From positions 124,001 to 188,000 of the forward strand of contig OY848921.1 in assembly GCA_963693285.1 (NCBI GenBank): a DNA stretch of 64,000 nucleotides, in the 5' to 3' direction. Origin of the DNA: Xestospongia muta (Eukaryota > Porifera > Demospongiae > Haplosclerida > Petrosiidae). A program made the position numbers and the translations under genes. Of the stretch, positions 51,849 to 64,000 are shown one piece after another. How positions within the stretch are numbered: the first letter of the stretch is position 1; each line of letters starts with the position of its first letter. The notes below the pieces were generated by a model, which did no database searches, was not told where the DNA came from, and saw nothing but the letters and a program-made list of their open reading frames with translations.

Positions 51849-53574
51849 AACTTTGATGTTGTTAATGTCACTAACATACTAATAACACTTCTTGGTAGAT
51901 TACTAAAGTACTTGATAGAAAATAATAATATTAAAAATATTTTTATTTACTAACTGTTGGATTAACTTGAGTAAAGAAGAAGTAAGCTAAAAGAGAGAGA
52001 AATTAAATGCAACCATATATAAAAAATGGTTATTCACATTACATTATATTAGTAGTAATCATCACAGCGTTTCATTTAATATATGTTGTAAATGTTTGGA
52101 GTTTGTTAGTGCTATGCATAAACAATCTGTTTAGTTTATCAATAGTTAGACACAAGACTACATGGATGTTGGGCCTGTGTATAAGGACTGTATTATTTGA
52201 TAGCACAGACATACCATACAGTCGAGTAGGAATAGGGTGGGCCAGGAGGGCCAAGGCCCCCCAACTTTACTGCAAGAGGGGCCAGCCCCCCCCCCCCCCT
52301 CCCCAACTTTGCTGCAGGAGATTTGTCCCCAAATTAAGTTCAGAATCACTTTTACGTTCACTATTAACTAATGTATAATTACAGTGTAGTACAATTAACA
52401 CTTGGCTATTGATTTTATGCTTGAAAGCACATGACACATTTGAATCCACCTGGTCAACTTAAGGCATAAGGTACATGGCTTCAAAAAGTTATTTTATTAC
52501 TATAATAATTATTGTTTTTGTATATACTAGGCAATAACATTATGATTTTGGTTGTTGCCCCCCCCCCCCCTCCTAATTTTAATTTTGTTCCTACTCCACT
52601 GCCATACATTATTAATTCCAATATAATTAGCAATGAAACAGTGTGTCATGTTAATTTATCATATAGATCACATACTTACCCATTAATGAAGAGACAGCTA
52701 CTAAGAAGAAAAGCACAAACATTACATCAACAATATACTTGAGACAAATAAAGATTTGAAGTAAAACTCTAAACATAAAAATATTTCATGTTTTCTCTTT
52801 CTTTTTTTCCTTTACCTTCTTACTCCAGACATGAGGTAATTGTCCAATAGTAGAAAAGGTCGCAGAGCACGAGTAAAACGAATATGTCGATTATTTGAAA
52901 TGAGTATTATAAAAGCCTCCAAGTACATGATATTAACTATAATAGTCTGTACAGATAGTAATCACATGATAACACTATTGTTTTAATAAACTCACTATTA
53001 AAGTAGCTCGACTTTTAAAATAATGTTTAGGTCCTAACCAAATAAATCGTAATACCAAACTGAAGCAGAAGAAAGTCAACAGAACTAACTCTATTACTAA
53101 ATGAACCTATGAGTATAAAATTGAAATTAGTATAGCAATAAAGGAAAAATTACTATTTCTTCAGCTGTTCCATTTTTGTGAACATATATTGATGGTTCTT
53201 CAACTACAGCCAAAATCATTAGTGCTAGTGAAGCTAACAGTACACTCCAATAAAAGATAGGATGATGAATTATCTTGTAAGCAATCTTGGAATACTTCTT
53301 GGTAGGTTGAGTTATAAATTTCTCATTCTGTCTCCCTTCTTTAACTAACAATGCAGCTCTCTACAAGATCACATTAATATAAGAAACATTAGTTGTTATA
53401 CCTTGTGGTTGTCAGTTGGTTCAATGTCTTCTAAACATAAACAACAATACTAACAACAACAATAGGAGAACTACAATCCTTACCATCATTTGATGCTTCT
53501 TCCATTGAAGTATAAATAGATGAGAAAGAGTTAGTGAGGCTAACAGTGTCTTCTGTTATTGAAACTAGTTCCAT
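49167..53574 (-). CDS. Two-pore channel TPC-B, filter I TTSN
   Basis: Full-length array member from MELVSITEDTVSLTNS at 53574 to YILG at 49167. Exons include VKEGRQNEKFITQPTKKYSKIA with IIHHPIFYWSVLLASLALMI (S1), a domain-I pore exon YFSNLPRSVISMLVTLTTS with the filter Asn split by an intron, HPDVFMES, LSWEEFSHFYEIENLKWQL, domain II, pore exon EEMVVNNWFIQM, LVVNTAIVYIVDAFESG (S6) and a tail EWNEEYDIKRKTPHENVFSS. The Ser codon at 51854-51856 replaces Ala found in TPC-A, -C and -D. One intron holds a 383-bp MITE. Close in sequence to TPC-D and TPC-E, distant from TPC-A. Confidence 0.85.
50185..50236 (-). other. Self-complementary 52-bp intron in TPC-B
   Basis: The intron contains AAACCACAAT (50191-50200) and its exact inverse ATTGTGGTTT (50220-50229), so nearly the whole intron can fold into one hairpin that brings the splice sites together. 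The same stem is kept in TPC-D (about 58410-58463) and TPC-E (about 62454-62507). Confidence 0.75.
51781..51845. repeat. (ATT)n microsatellite in TPC-B pore intron
   Basis: About 20 ATT units in the intron that splits the filter Asn codon. The corresponding introns of TPC-C (about 55171-55230) and TPC-D (about 60008-60040) carry the same repeat with different lengths. Confidence 0.9.
52219..52601. mobile_element. 383-bp MITE with poly-C tracts in a TPC-B intron
   Basis: Absent from the matching intron of TPC-C. Flanked by CCATA on both sides (52214-52218 and 52602-52606). Ends are inverted repeats with one mismatch: CAGTCGAGTAGGAA at the left and, inverted, CAGTGGAGTAGGAA at the right. Inside are long C runs (about 52277-52291 and 52559-52570) and a repeated CCCCAACTTTRCTGCARGAG unit at 52256 and 52300. 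No coding capacity. Confidence 0.8.
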
Positions 53575-54627
53575 TTTAACTTTTACAACACAGAAGTAGT
53601 AGAGGAAAATGTCATGAAATAGTTCCTGACTCTTTGAGAGTTATGTACCAACTAAACAATATTTTATGGAACTATTTGTCTAATGTAAACTGAAATAAAT
53701 GTATATGTAAACACAATATGTATATATTATGATGAAGTAAATACAACATGTATATACAAACAATAAAAGCATTTTAATTATGTTTGTTGATGTAAGGACA
53801 ACCATGCCAAATGAACTGAAACAAGGTACACATAATACATTGAACACACACAAATCCTCACAAAATCTCCACATAAGTAGCTTACTGTGTATCTTCTTAT
53901 TATAATGCTTTGAATGTACAATAATGCATTATCTCTTGATTTTGATATGGTTATCTCTATTTCATTGTTGTTCTGCTAATAACGGGTGCAGTCTCTCACT
54001 TTGAGTAGATTACTAAGGTTATAGCAATAAACATTGTTGCCTTACATTTCTATTTTCTATAAATCAGTTATTTATAACATTGTGAAAATTTTTATTAGTA
54101 GTAAATAAATAGTAATTTGACGCATGTGTATCCAAAACAGTAGATACAGTGTATCTTATACAGAAAGTGAAATGAAGCAATCTGATTGGCCAACATAATA
54201 CAAGTCATTTATACACCTTGGTCTCATTAGCTACATTTTTATACACATCGGGCTGTGGCCATTGACTTGTACAATCTATACATAGTCATTTATGTAGTAG
54301 TACTAGTATAGATAGATAATGAAAATCATATTATGTTGTCATATAACAACCTCACCAGTTTCTTATAGTATTACTGTAATATTGTCTTTATATTAATCAA
54401 TTTTACAATTATAATCATGTTAGCTAACTACATTGACATTATATGTATCCTGATTTGCAATAAGGGACTACTTCTATCAAACCATTTTAAAGCACTCATA
54501 TGTACATAAGAAATTTTTAAATAGAATACTTACTATATTTTGTATTAAAGTTATCTTTTTTTAAAACTAATAATTTAATATTCATTATAATTTCATTTAA
54601 TTTAATTATATAATTAATTAACATTCA
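53575..54627. other. Spacer between TPC-B and truncated TPC-C
   Basis: About 1 kb, AT-rich. Near 54407-54444 it repeats the 3' flank of the TPC genes (TCATGTTAGCTAACTACATT), and near 53985-54010 a diverged piece resembles the last TPC intron (GTCTCTCAC.TTGAG). It is therefore probably the eroded 3' end of TPC-C. No intact gene. Confidence 0.5.
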
Positions 54628-55170
54628 TTGAAATTTCATAATAATGACTAAATTCTTCCCACGAGAGATGACCATTGTTATCATGATATTGTTATGCTTT
54701 AAATATACACATAGAGTCATGATCAGCTATAGAAATATTGTTATAAATATTTCATTAAATATTAACTAACATAATTTGGGATCATGAACTTTCATGAAGC
54801 ACAGAAAATCCAATAAAGATACATATTCATTTTCTTTTTTGAGTATATCAAATGCTTGTAAGAGAGCTTCCCTTTAATTAAAACTGATATTAAATTGATA
54901 GCAAATTATGTAATGGTACCGTCTGTGAAGATATATCTCTTTAAATTTCTATTGTTCTGCAGCTTTAAATTTTGCAAACACAACAGCTAATAACTAACAG
55001 AGATTATTGATATATTATTATAATGAACTACTTACCACATTAGTGAAATAATAAAATGTTATTAACATATAAACCATAAAGAATACAGGAGCCACTGGAG
55101 ACTTATAATAGGACTTCATGAATAATTCTGGATGACTAAAGAATAATTTTTTTTTCAGATGTAGTAAATA

Positions 55171-55230
<60 letters not shown>

Positions 55231-56634
55231 GCATCAATAATAACTAACTTTGCTGTTGTTAATGTCACTAACATACTAATAACACTTCTTGGTAGATTAC
55301 TAAAGTACTTTATAGAAAATAATAATATTACAAATATCTTTATTTACTAACTGTTGGATTAACTTGAGTGAAGAAGAAGTAAGCTAAAGGAGAGAGAAAT
55401 TAGAAGCAACCTTATACCATAACAATGGATATTTACATTACATTACTATAATACATTAGTAGCAATCATCACACTGTTTCATTAAATATATACTGTATAT
55501 GTTTGAAGTCCATTATGCATGAAGACTCTGTTTAGTTTATCATTAGTTAGATACAAGAATTTTCATATATGCTTGAACTGTGTATAAGGACTGTATTATT
55601 TGATAGGGTAGCCATACCATACATTATTAATCCCAATATAATTAGCAATGAAACAGTGTGTCTTGTTAATTTATCATATAGATCACATACTTACCCAATA
55701 AAGAAAACACAGCTACTAAGAAGAAAAGCACAAACATTACATCAACAATATACTTGAGACAAATAAAGATTTGAAGTAAAACTCTAAACATAAAAATATT
55801 TCATGTTTTCTCTCTCTCTCTTTCTCTTACCTTCTTACTCCAGACATGAGGTAATTGTCCAATAGTAGAAAAGGTCGCAGAGCACGAGTAAAACGAATAT
55901 GTCGATTATTTGTAATGAGTATTTTAAAAGCCTCCAAGTACATGATAATAACTATAATAGTCTGTAGAGATAGTAATCACATGATAACGCTATTGTTTTA
56001 ATAAACTCACTATTAGAGTAGCTTGACTTTTAAAATAAAGTTTAGGTCCTAACCAAATAAATCGTAATACCAAACTCAAGCAGAAGAAAGTCAACAGAAC
56101 TAACTCTATTACTAAATGAACCTATGAGTATAAGATTGAAATTAGTATAGCAATAAAGGAAAATTACTGTTTTTTTAGCTGTTCCATTTTTGTGAACATA
56201 TATTGATGGTTCTTCAACTACAGCCAAAATCATTAGTACTAGTGAAGCTAACAGTACACTCCAATAAAAGATAGGATGATGAATTATCTTGTAAGCAATC
56301 TTGGAATACTTCTTGGTAGATCGAGTTATAAATTTCTCATTCTGTCTCCCTTCTTTAACTAACAGTGCAGCTCTCTACAAGATCACACTAATATAAGAAA
56401 CATCAGTTATGTACTATTATACCTTGTGGTTGTCAGTTGGTTCAATATTTCGATTGTGTTCTAAGCACACGTTTAGCAAGTAACTATCACAACTGATACT
56501 TCATGATTAGTTTACTCACCTTGTTCACTCGATGCTTCCATTGAAGAATAAAGTGATGTTAGACTATAAGAGTCTGCAGCTCTACCATTTACCATGTCTA
56601 CTAATGGAAACTCCGCTTCTCCGCCTGTTGCCAT
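54628..56634 (-). pseudogene. TPC-C, 3'-truncated two-pore channel copy
   Basis: Starts at 56634 with its own N-terminus (MATGGEAEFPLVDMVNGRAA), different from TPC-B and TPC-D but joined to the same S1-S6 exons of domain I, including filter TTAN (codon GCA at 55251-55253) and HPDV. Similarity ends abruptly near 54629 inside the exon LSWEEFSHYYEI, so domain II is missing. It might make a one-domain protein but is most likely a broken copy. It diverges from the PM20D2 fragment with 78 bp between starts. Confidence 0.75.
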
Positions 56635-56712
56635 TATTACTTCACTCTAGCTGCAACCCCTAAGGTCAAAAATGTGGGTGAGGTTCACATTGGGTGTGCC
56701 TGAGTGACAAGT

Positions 56713-57357
56713 ATGGAAATGGTAGACAGATCAATGGTTTCCTCAGCTATAGATAGACAGAGAGATGCTATAAAGAAGTTAAGTGTAGATATATGGGAAC
56801 ATCCTGAACTAAACTTTGAGGAACAGACTGCTCACAGACTTCTCACTGACTATTTGGAGAGTCAGGGGTTCTCTGTAGAGAGACAATTCTGTGGTCTAGA
56901 GACAGCCTTCAGAGCTAAGTAAGTAGAACTTACTTACTAACTCCATCTTTTATTATATATAGGTTTGGTTCTGGTCATCCTAATGTATGTGTTATATGTG
57001 AGTATGATGCTTTACCAGAGATTGGTCATGCTTGTGGTCATAATCTTATTGCTGAAGCTGATGTTGCTGCAAGACTTGGAGTAAAAGCATTCTTGGAGAC
57101 ACAAGAAGCTGGTTTAGGTACATTGACTGTACTAGGTACACCAGCTTAAGAGGGAGGTGGAGGAAAAGTATTCCTCATTGAGAGAGGAGAATTTGAGGGA
57201 ATCGATATTGTCATGATGGCTCATCCTGCTCCCTACGAAATCATAATGCCAAACCACTTAGCTTGTCGTCAAATAGCTATTGAATTTAATTGCAAAGCTG
57301 CTCATGCCGCTGCCTTTCCCTGGGAAGGTGTCAATGCACTCGATGCTGCTGTTTTAC
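56713..57357 (+). pseudogene. PM20D2-like M20 peptidase, truncated and interrupted by a stop
   Basis: Exon 1 (56713-56918) and exon 2 (from 56963) encode the first third to half of an M20 amidohydrolase: IWEHPELNFEEQTAHRLL, CEYDALPEIGHACGHNLIAE (metal-binding His/Asp region), MMAHPAPYE and AHAAAFPWEGVNALDAAVL. PM20D2 hydrolyses dipeptides of lysine or ornithine formed by carnosine synthase. A TAA at 57147-57149 falls where relatives have Glu after GTPA, and the gene ends near 57357 where TPC 3' flank sequence begins. Dead unless stop read-through and another end exist. Confidence 0.85.
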
Positions 57358-57391
57358 TAACTATATGTATATATCAATGTTATACATTGTC

Positions 57392-60300
57392 TTAACCCAG
57401 TATATAAAAGAATAATTTCTTTGTTTTTATCCATATATAGTGTGACACTTCTTTAAAGAAATTCCTTGGAGATTCATGATAACTTGAGAACACATTTTCA
57501 TGTGGTGTTTTTCGTTTTATATCATATTCTTCATTCCATTCCTACAATATATGGAGTATTGTAATATCTACTAATGATGGGTGTGGTCTCTCACCTTGAG
57601 TTCATTACTATATATAAACATTCTCAAGTCATCATTATTCATTAACCTCTTCCCACGGAACTCTCCTTTATATAACTAGTAATAAACCAGCAATAACTAT
57701 AATATTATAACTAATAACTCCACCTACTTTTATTGTACGAGGTTGAACTGTTCTTTGTCGACGTAACCATTCATAAAATGACCACTTCTTCTTTTTATGA
57801 TAATTTAGAGTTTTATAAATTGTTTTCTGCAAGTTCTGAACATCATCTTCATTTAATTTGATTCGAACTACTTTTTTCAGTTCTATATACAAATATTAAC
57901 ATAATATGTACCAAGTTATTATAATTACCTGAGGTTGCATTATCCTGATCCTCACTGTCTAATTTAGCACTTTTTAATACCAATATACCAGATTCAAAGG
58001 CATCCACAATATAGACAATAGCTGTATTAACTACCAACTAAAAGAACCAGGTATAATCATTATATAATTTAATGGACAAATATTTACTGTTGAAGTGATC
58101 CAAAAAAAGATAAAATAAATACGAGCAAATTGATTAGTGGTTGTTACAAAACCCTCCTACATTGAATTGGTCATGTGATTGTCACATGATATAGCACCTT
58201 ACCATTTGAATAAACCAGTTATTAACAACCATTTCTTCATACAATGTCACTATAATAACATCATATTATAACAAGTCATATATTATAACTTGTCACTTAC
58301 CATAACTCCGCCCAATATTGTCAAAGTTATTAAGCCAATAGAGATTAGGATTATCCAGAGTTGATCCATTATTTGAATAATATTGTCCAACACCATATGA
58401 AGCATTAACACTATATAAACCACAATATTATTATATTATTATATTATTGTGGTTTATCTTACCAACATCCAGGAAAGACTCTGTTATCAGGACCACTAAA
58501 TATTTCCATACCAATAATGGAGTAGAAATAGAATACAATACCAAGTAATAATAACACACTAAATTAAATAAATAACACATTATCATTAATATATTAAAAG
58601 GAATACCTCAACATTCTACTGGCTAGAACTATCATAATACGTATTAGAAAAAAGTAATTCTTTTTTAATCGAAGCAATCTAAAAATACATAATATTATAT
58701 GATGTAATAATGATAACATATTGTTTGATTACCTTAATAATTTAATTGGACGTATCATTGCCAGGTATCTTATCCAAGTTATGTTATTAATAATAACTTC
58801 AACAATGAGACAAATAAAACTTCCCATTACAATAATAAAGTCCACCCTATCATTAAATATATAACAATAATACTATCTACTAACTACTTACAAATTTGAC
58901 CATTTTCTAAAATATTTAACATGACCATTCAAAAAAAGTTTTGTTAAGACTTCTATTACATAAACTAAATAAAAAATGAAGTATTTTATTATATGATATT
59001 GAACTGACTGAAATTGAATACAAATGATCCAGTTATTCCTTGTCTTGGAGCACAAAATTGATCTGATCTTGTCTCATTATCAATCTTCTCTTCTATTATG
59101 ACAAAACATTATATAGTGACATATTACATAACAATATATTACCACAATGTCTTTCATGAATTGCTATATATATCAGTAGATATAGTAGATTAGCAATTAC
59201 TATTATAGCTAATGAGAGATATGTATAAATTTAGTTCTTATTAAGTCTGAACATACTTATAACAATATCAAACAGCCAATGTCTTATTACATTATGTATT
59301 CCTAGAGAGACAAATATGAGTATATTTTCAAACATTATTATAATTTACTGCATAAAACAATCTTAATATTTAGTGGTATCTGGTTGTTAGCTTCATACCA
59401 AGTTACTGCAACTCCTGATTTGTGAATCTAAACAATGACATCATAATGACATCACTACCTCTTGTCAACTCACCAGTTGCCATTTCAAGTTCTCAATTTC
59501 ATAAAAATGACTAAATTCTTCCCATGAGAGATGACCATTGTTATCATGATATTGTAATGCTTTAAATATACACATAGACTCATGATCAGCTATAGAAATA
59601 TTGTTATAAATATTTCATTAAATATTAACTAACATAATTTGGGATCATAAACTTTCATGAAGCACAGAAAATCCAGTGGAGATATACACTCGTCTTCATC
59701 TTTAAGTTTATCAAATGCTTGTAAGAGAGCCTCCCTTTAATTAAAACTGATATTAAATTGATAGTAAATTATGTAATGGTACCGTCTGTGAAGATATATC
59801 TTTTTAAATTTCCCTTGTTCTGCAGCTTTAAATTTTGCAAACACTACAGCTAATAACTAACAGAGATTATTGATATATTATTATAATGAACTACTTACCA
59901 CATTAGAGAAATAATAAAATGTTATTAACATATAAACCATAAAGAATACAGGAGCTACTGGAGAGTTATAATAGGACTCCATGAATACATCTGGATGACT
60001 ATAGAATTATTATTATTATTTTATTATTATTATTATTAATAACTAACTTTGCTGTTGTTAATGTCACTAACATACTAATAACACTTCTTGGTAGATTACC
60101 AAAGTACTTTATATAAAATAATTTTCCAATCTTAGCAAAATATTTGTCTACTTACTGTTGGATTATTTCCAATAAACAAAAAGTATGCTAAAGAGAGAGA
60201 TAGTGATCAGAAACAATGACATACTTACCCATTAATGAAGAGATAGCTACTAAGAAGAAAAGCACAAACATTACATCAACAATATACTTGAGACAAATAA

Positions 60301-61115
60301 AGATTTGACGTAAAACTCTAAACATAAAAATATTTCATGTTCTCTCTCTCTTTCTCTTACCTTCTTACTCCAGACATGAGGTAATTGTCCAATAGTAGAA
60401 AAGGTCGCAGAGCACGAGTAAAACGAATATGTCGATTATTTGAAATGAATATTATAAAAGCCTCCAAGTACATGATAATAACTATAATAGTCTGTACAGA
60501 TAGTAATAACATGATAACACTATTGTTTTAATAAACTCACTATTAAAGTAGCTCGACTTTTAAAATAATGTTTAGGTCCTAACCAAATAAATCGTAATAC
60601 CAAACTGAAGCAAAAGAAAGTCAACAGAACTAACTCTATTACTAAATGAACCTATGAGTATAAGATTGAAATTAGTATAATGAATAAAAAGTAAAATTAC
60701 TATTTCTTCAGCTGTTCCAATTTCATTAGTATATATTGATGGTTCTTCAACTACAGCCAAAATCATTAGTACTAGTGAAGCTAACAGTACACTCCAATAA
60801 AAGATAGGATGATGAATTATCTTGTAAGCAATCTTGGAATACTTCTTGGTAGGTCGAGTTATAAATTTCTCATTCTGTCTCCCTTCTTTAACTAACAGTG
60901 CAGCTCTCTACAAGATCACACTAATATAAGAAACATTAGTTGTTATACCTTGTGGTTGTCAGTTGGTTCAATGTCTTCTAAACATAAACAACAATACTAA
61001 CAACAACAATAGGAGAACTATAATCCTTACCATCATTTGATGCTTCTTCCATTGAAGTATAAATAGATGAGAAAGAGTTAGTGAGACTAACAATGTCTTC
61101 CTTTACATCATCCAT
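57392..61115 (-). CDS. Two-pore channel TPC-D, filter I TTAN
   Basis: Full-length copy, start MDDVKEDIVSLTNSFSSIY at 61115, stop at 57392. Same exons as TPC-B in the same order, with filter I TTAN (codon GCA at 60050-60052) and HPDV, filter II in MVVNNWFIQM-type exon, tail with KTPHENVFSS. Introns are shorter than in TPC-B: no MITE. Over much of its length it is more than 95 percent identical to TPC-B and TPC-E by eye, including introns, so duplication or conversion is recent. Role as for TPC-A: Na+/Ca2+ release from endolysosomes. Confidence 0.85.
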
Positions 61116-61436
61116 TTTGTAACTTGTTAGGGTAGAACCAAATAGTGTTGAAGATAATTGTTAGATACTATGTTGTGTAGGATGTCCCCTAACACCCCAG
61201 GTGTTTACACCCACACAAAATTAAAGAAAAACAACATACCTTAATAATTATAATTATATAAGAGAATACAAAATAGAGTAAAATTATCATACTGTTGTAA
61301 CAGTTCAACATAATTGAACTAATGTACAATTTAAACAATTTAATTTTTGGATTATTAGTGTTAGTTGTAAAGTTAACAGTTTATATAGTGCAATATAAAA
61401 TATCTAATCAGCTAATGTGAGAATATGTACATTGTC
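61116..61436. other. Spacer TPC-D / TPC-E
   Basis: About 320 bp, AT-rich. Must hold the TPC-D promoter and the TPC-E 3' UTR. CCCCTAACACCCCAGGTGTT near 61185 is the only GC-richer stretch; no clear motif. Confidence 0.4.
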
Positions 61437-64000
61437 TTAACCCAGTATATAAAAGAATAATTTCTTTGTTTTTATCCATATATAGTGTGACACTTCTTTA
61501 AAGAAATTCCTTGGAGATTCACGATAACTTGAGAACACATTTTCATGTGGTGTCTTTTGTTTTATATCATATTCTTCATTCCATTCCTACAATATATGGA
61601 GTATTGTAATATCTACTAATGATGGGTGTGGTCTCTCACCTTGAGTTCATTACTATATATAAACATTCTCAAGTCATCGTTATTCATTAACCTCTTCCCA
61701 CGGAACTCTCCTTTATATAACTAGTAATAAACCAGTAATAACTATAATATTATAACTAATAACTCCACCTACTTTTATTGTACGAGGTTGAACTGTTTTT
61801 TGTCGACGTAACCATTCATAAAATGACCACTTCTTCTTTTTATGATAATTTAGAGTTTTATAAATTATTTTCTGCAAGTTCTGAACATCATCTTCATTTA
61901 ACTTGATTTGAACTACTTTCTTCAGTTCTATATACAAAAATTAACATAATATGTACCAAGTTATTATAATTACCTGAGGTTGCATTCTCCTGATCCTCAC
62001 TGTCTAATTTAGCACTTTTTAATACCAATATACCAGATTCAAAGGCATCCACAATATAGACAATAGCTGTATTAACTACCAACTAAAAGAACCAGGTATA
62101 ATCATTATATAATTTAATGGACGAATATTTACTGTTGAAGTGATCCAAAAAAAGATAAAATAAATACGAGCAAATTGATTAGTGGTTGTTACAAAACCCT
62201 CCTACATTAAATTAGTTATGTGATTGTCACATGATATAACATCTTACCATTTGAATAAACCAGTTATTAACAACCATTTCTTCATACAATGTCACTATCA
62301 AAGCATCATATTATAACAAGTCATATATTATAACTTGTCATTTACCATAACTCCGCCCAATATTGTCAAAGTTATTAAGCCAATAGAGATTAGGATCATC
62401 CCAAATTGATCCATTATTTGAATAATATTGTCCAACACCATATGAAGCATTAACACTATATAAACCACAATATTAATATATTATTATATTATTGTGGTTT
62501 ATCTTACCAACATCCAGGAAATACTCTGTTATCAGGACCACTAAATATTTCCATACCAATAATGGAGTAGAAATAGAAGACAATACCAAGTAATAATAAC
62601 ACACTAAATTAAATAAATAACACATTATCATTAATATATTAAAAGGAATACCTCAACATTCTACTGGCTAGAACTGTTGTAATACGTATTAGAAAAAAAT
62701 AATTCTTTTTTAATCGAAGCAATCTAAAAATACATAATATTATATGATGTAATAATGATAACATATTGTTTGATTACCTTAATAATTTAATTGGACGTAC
62801 TATTGCCAGATATCTTATCCAAGTTATGTTATTAATACTAACTTCAACAATGAGACAAATAAAACTTCCCATTACAATAATAAAGTCCACCCTATCATTA
62901 AATATATAACAATAATACTATCTACTAACTACTTACAAATTTGACCATTTTCTAAAATATTTAACATGACCATTCAAAAAAAGTTTTGTTAAGACTTCCA
63001 TTACATAAACTAAATAAAAAAATGAAGTATTTTATTATATGATATTGAACTGACTGAAATTGAATACAAATGATCCAGCTATTCCTTGTCTTGGAGCACA
63101 AAATTGATCTGATCTTGTCTCATTATCAATCTTCTCTTCTATTATGACAAAACATTATATAATGACATATTACACAAGATATTACCACAATGTGTTTCAT
63201 GAATTGCTATATATATCAGTAGATATAGTAGATTAGCAATTACCATTATAGCTAATGAGAGATATGTATAAATATAGTTCTTATTAAGTCTGAACATACT
63301 TATAACAATATCAAACAGCCAATGTCTTATTACATTATGTATTCCTAGAGAGACAAATATGAGTATATTTCTCAAATATTATTATTATAATTTACTGCAT
63401 AAAACAATCTTAACATTTAGTGGTATCCTGTTGTTAGCTTCATACCAAGTTACTGCAACTCCTGATTTGTGAATCTAAACAATGACATCATAATGACACC
63501 ACCACATCCTGTCAACTCACAAGCTGCCATTTCAAGTTCTCAATTTCATAAAAATGACTAAATTCTTCCCACGAGAGATGACCATTGTTATCATGATATT
63601 GTAATGCTTTAAATATACACATAGACTCATGATCAGCTATAGAAATATTGTTATAAATATTCATTAAATATTAACTAACATAATTTGGGATCATAAACTT
63701 TCATGAAGCACAGAAAATCCAGTGGAGATATACACTCGTCTTCATCTTTAAGTTTATCAAATGCTTGTAAGAGAGCCTCCCTTCAATTAAAGCTGATATT
63801 AAATTGATAGTAAATTATGTAATGATACCGTCTGTGAAGATATATCTTTTTAAATTTCCCTTGTTCTGCAGCTTTAAATTTTGCAAAGACTACAGCTAAT
63901 AACTAACAGAGATTATTGATATATTATTATAATGAACTACTTACCACATTAGAGAAATAATAAAATGTTATTAACATATAAACCATAAAGAATACAGGAG
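61437..64000 (-). CDS. Two-pore channel TPC-E, partial (runs off window)
   Basis: C-terminal part of a further array member: stop at 61437, tail EWNEEYDIKRKTPHENVFSS, S6 exon LVVNTAIVYIVDAFESG, pore exon VVNNWFIQM, domain II S1-S5 exons and the linker exons up to the S6 region of domain I at the window edge. The filter I codon is beyond 64000, so TTAN or TTSN cannot be decided. No break seen in the visible part. Confidence 0.82.

Noticed and set aside
51771..51953. Poly-leucine frame
   Set aside because: Translation of an ATT microsatellite in a TPC-B intron.

Overview
The window looks like nuclear DNA of an early-branching animal, most probably a demosponge close to Amphimedon. It is AT-rich, its genes are packed head-to-head or tail-to-tail with gaps of 0 to a few hundred bases, most introns are 40-60 bp with GT..AG ends, and it carries plain metazoan or eukaryotic genes (NDC80, LIS1, DTL/CDT2, MED21, CCT6, RPLP2, malectin, MMAB, two-pore channels, a DOK-type adaptor). 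Species assignment is inference. Gene models below were spliced by eye from GT/AG sites, frame continuity and family similarity remembered without a search.

Layout. 0.1-3.2 kb: a cycloeucalenol cycloisomerase homologue diverges from two tandem tyrosine-phosphatase-like genes. 3.2-5.6 kb: DTL/CDT2 on the minus strand. 5.7-13.4 kb: three UNC93-like transporters; the second and third are recent duplicates that carried along a piece of the neighbouring two-pore-channel (TPC) gene, and the second has a 1.19-kb insertion in its last exon. 13.4-17.6 kb: a complete TPC gene (TPC-A). 17.7-25.7 kb: compact housekeeping genes MMAB, MED21, RPLP2, malectin, CCT6, a probable mitochondrial ribosomal protein and an AKR7-type reductase.

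25.7-35.5 kb: an array of five intact and at least three broken SAM-dependent methyltransferase genes. All copies share an almost identical SAM-binding half, but the C-terminal halves fall into three different types. The array is broken by transposon material, including a TIR-bounded 1.19-kb element that holds an unexplained GC-rich block with UUCG-capped hairpins. 35.7-48.1 kb: a DOK-like adaptor, NDC80, ATPSCKMT/FAM173, LIS1, a small twin-cysteine protein, and a membrane-anchored STAND-type NTPase with TPR repeats whose start codon overlaps the stop of the small gene.

48.1-64 kb: a tandem TPC array on the minus strand: two full-length genes, one truncated copy, one running off the window and a relic of a deleted copy. 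One duplication breakpoint cut a PM20D2 gene in half. One full-length copy has changed the domain-I selectivity filter from TTAN to TTSN.

The main themes are segmental duplication and gene conversion (UNC93-like, methyltransferase, TPC), transposon wear, and recurrent intron-borne motifs (paired TCATGTGA, RFX-like X-boxes). I saw no tRNA, complete rRNA, CRISPR array or viral gene.
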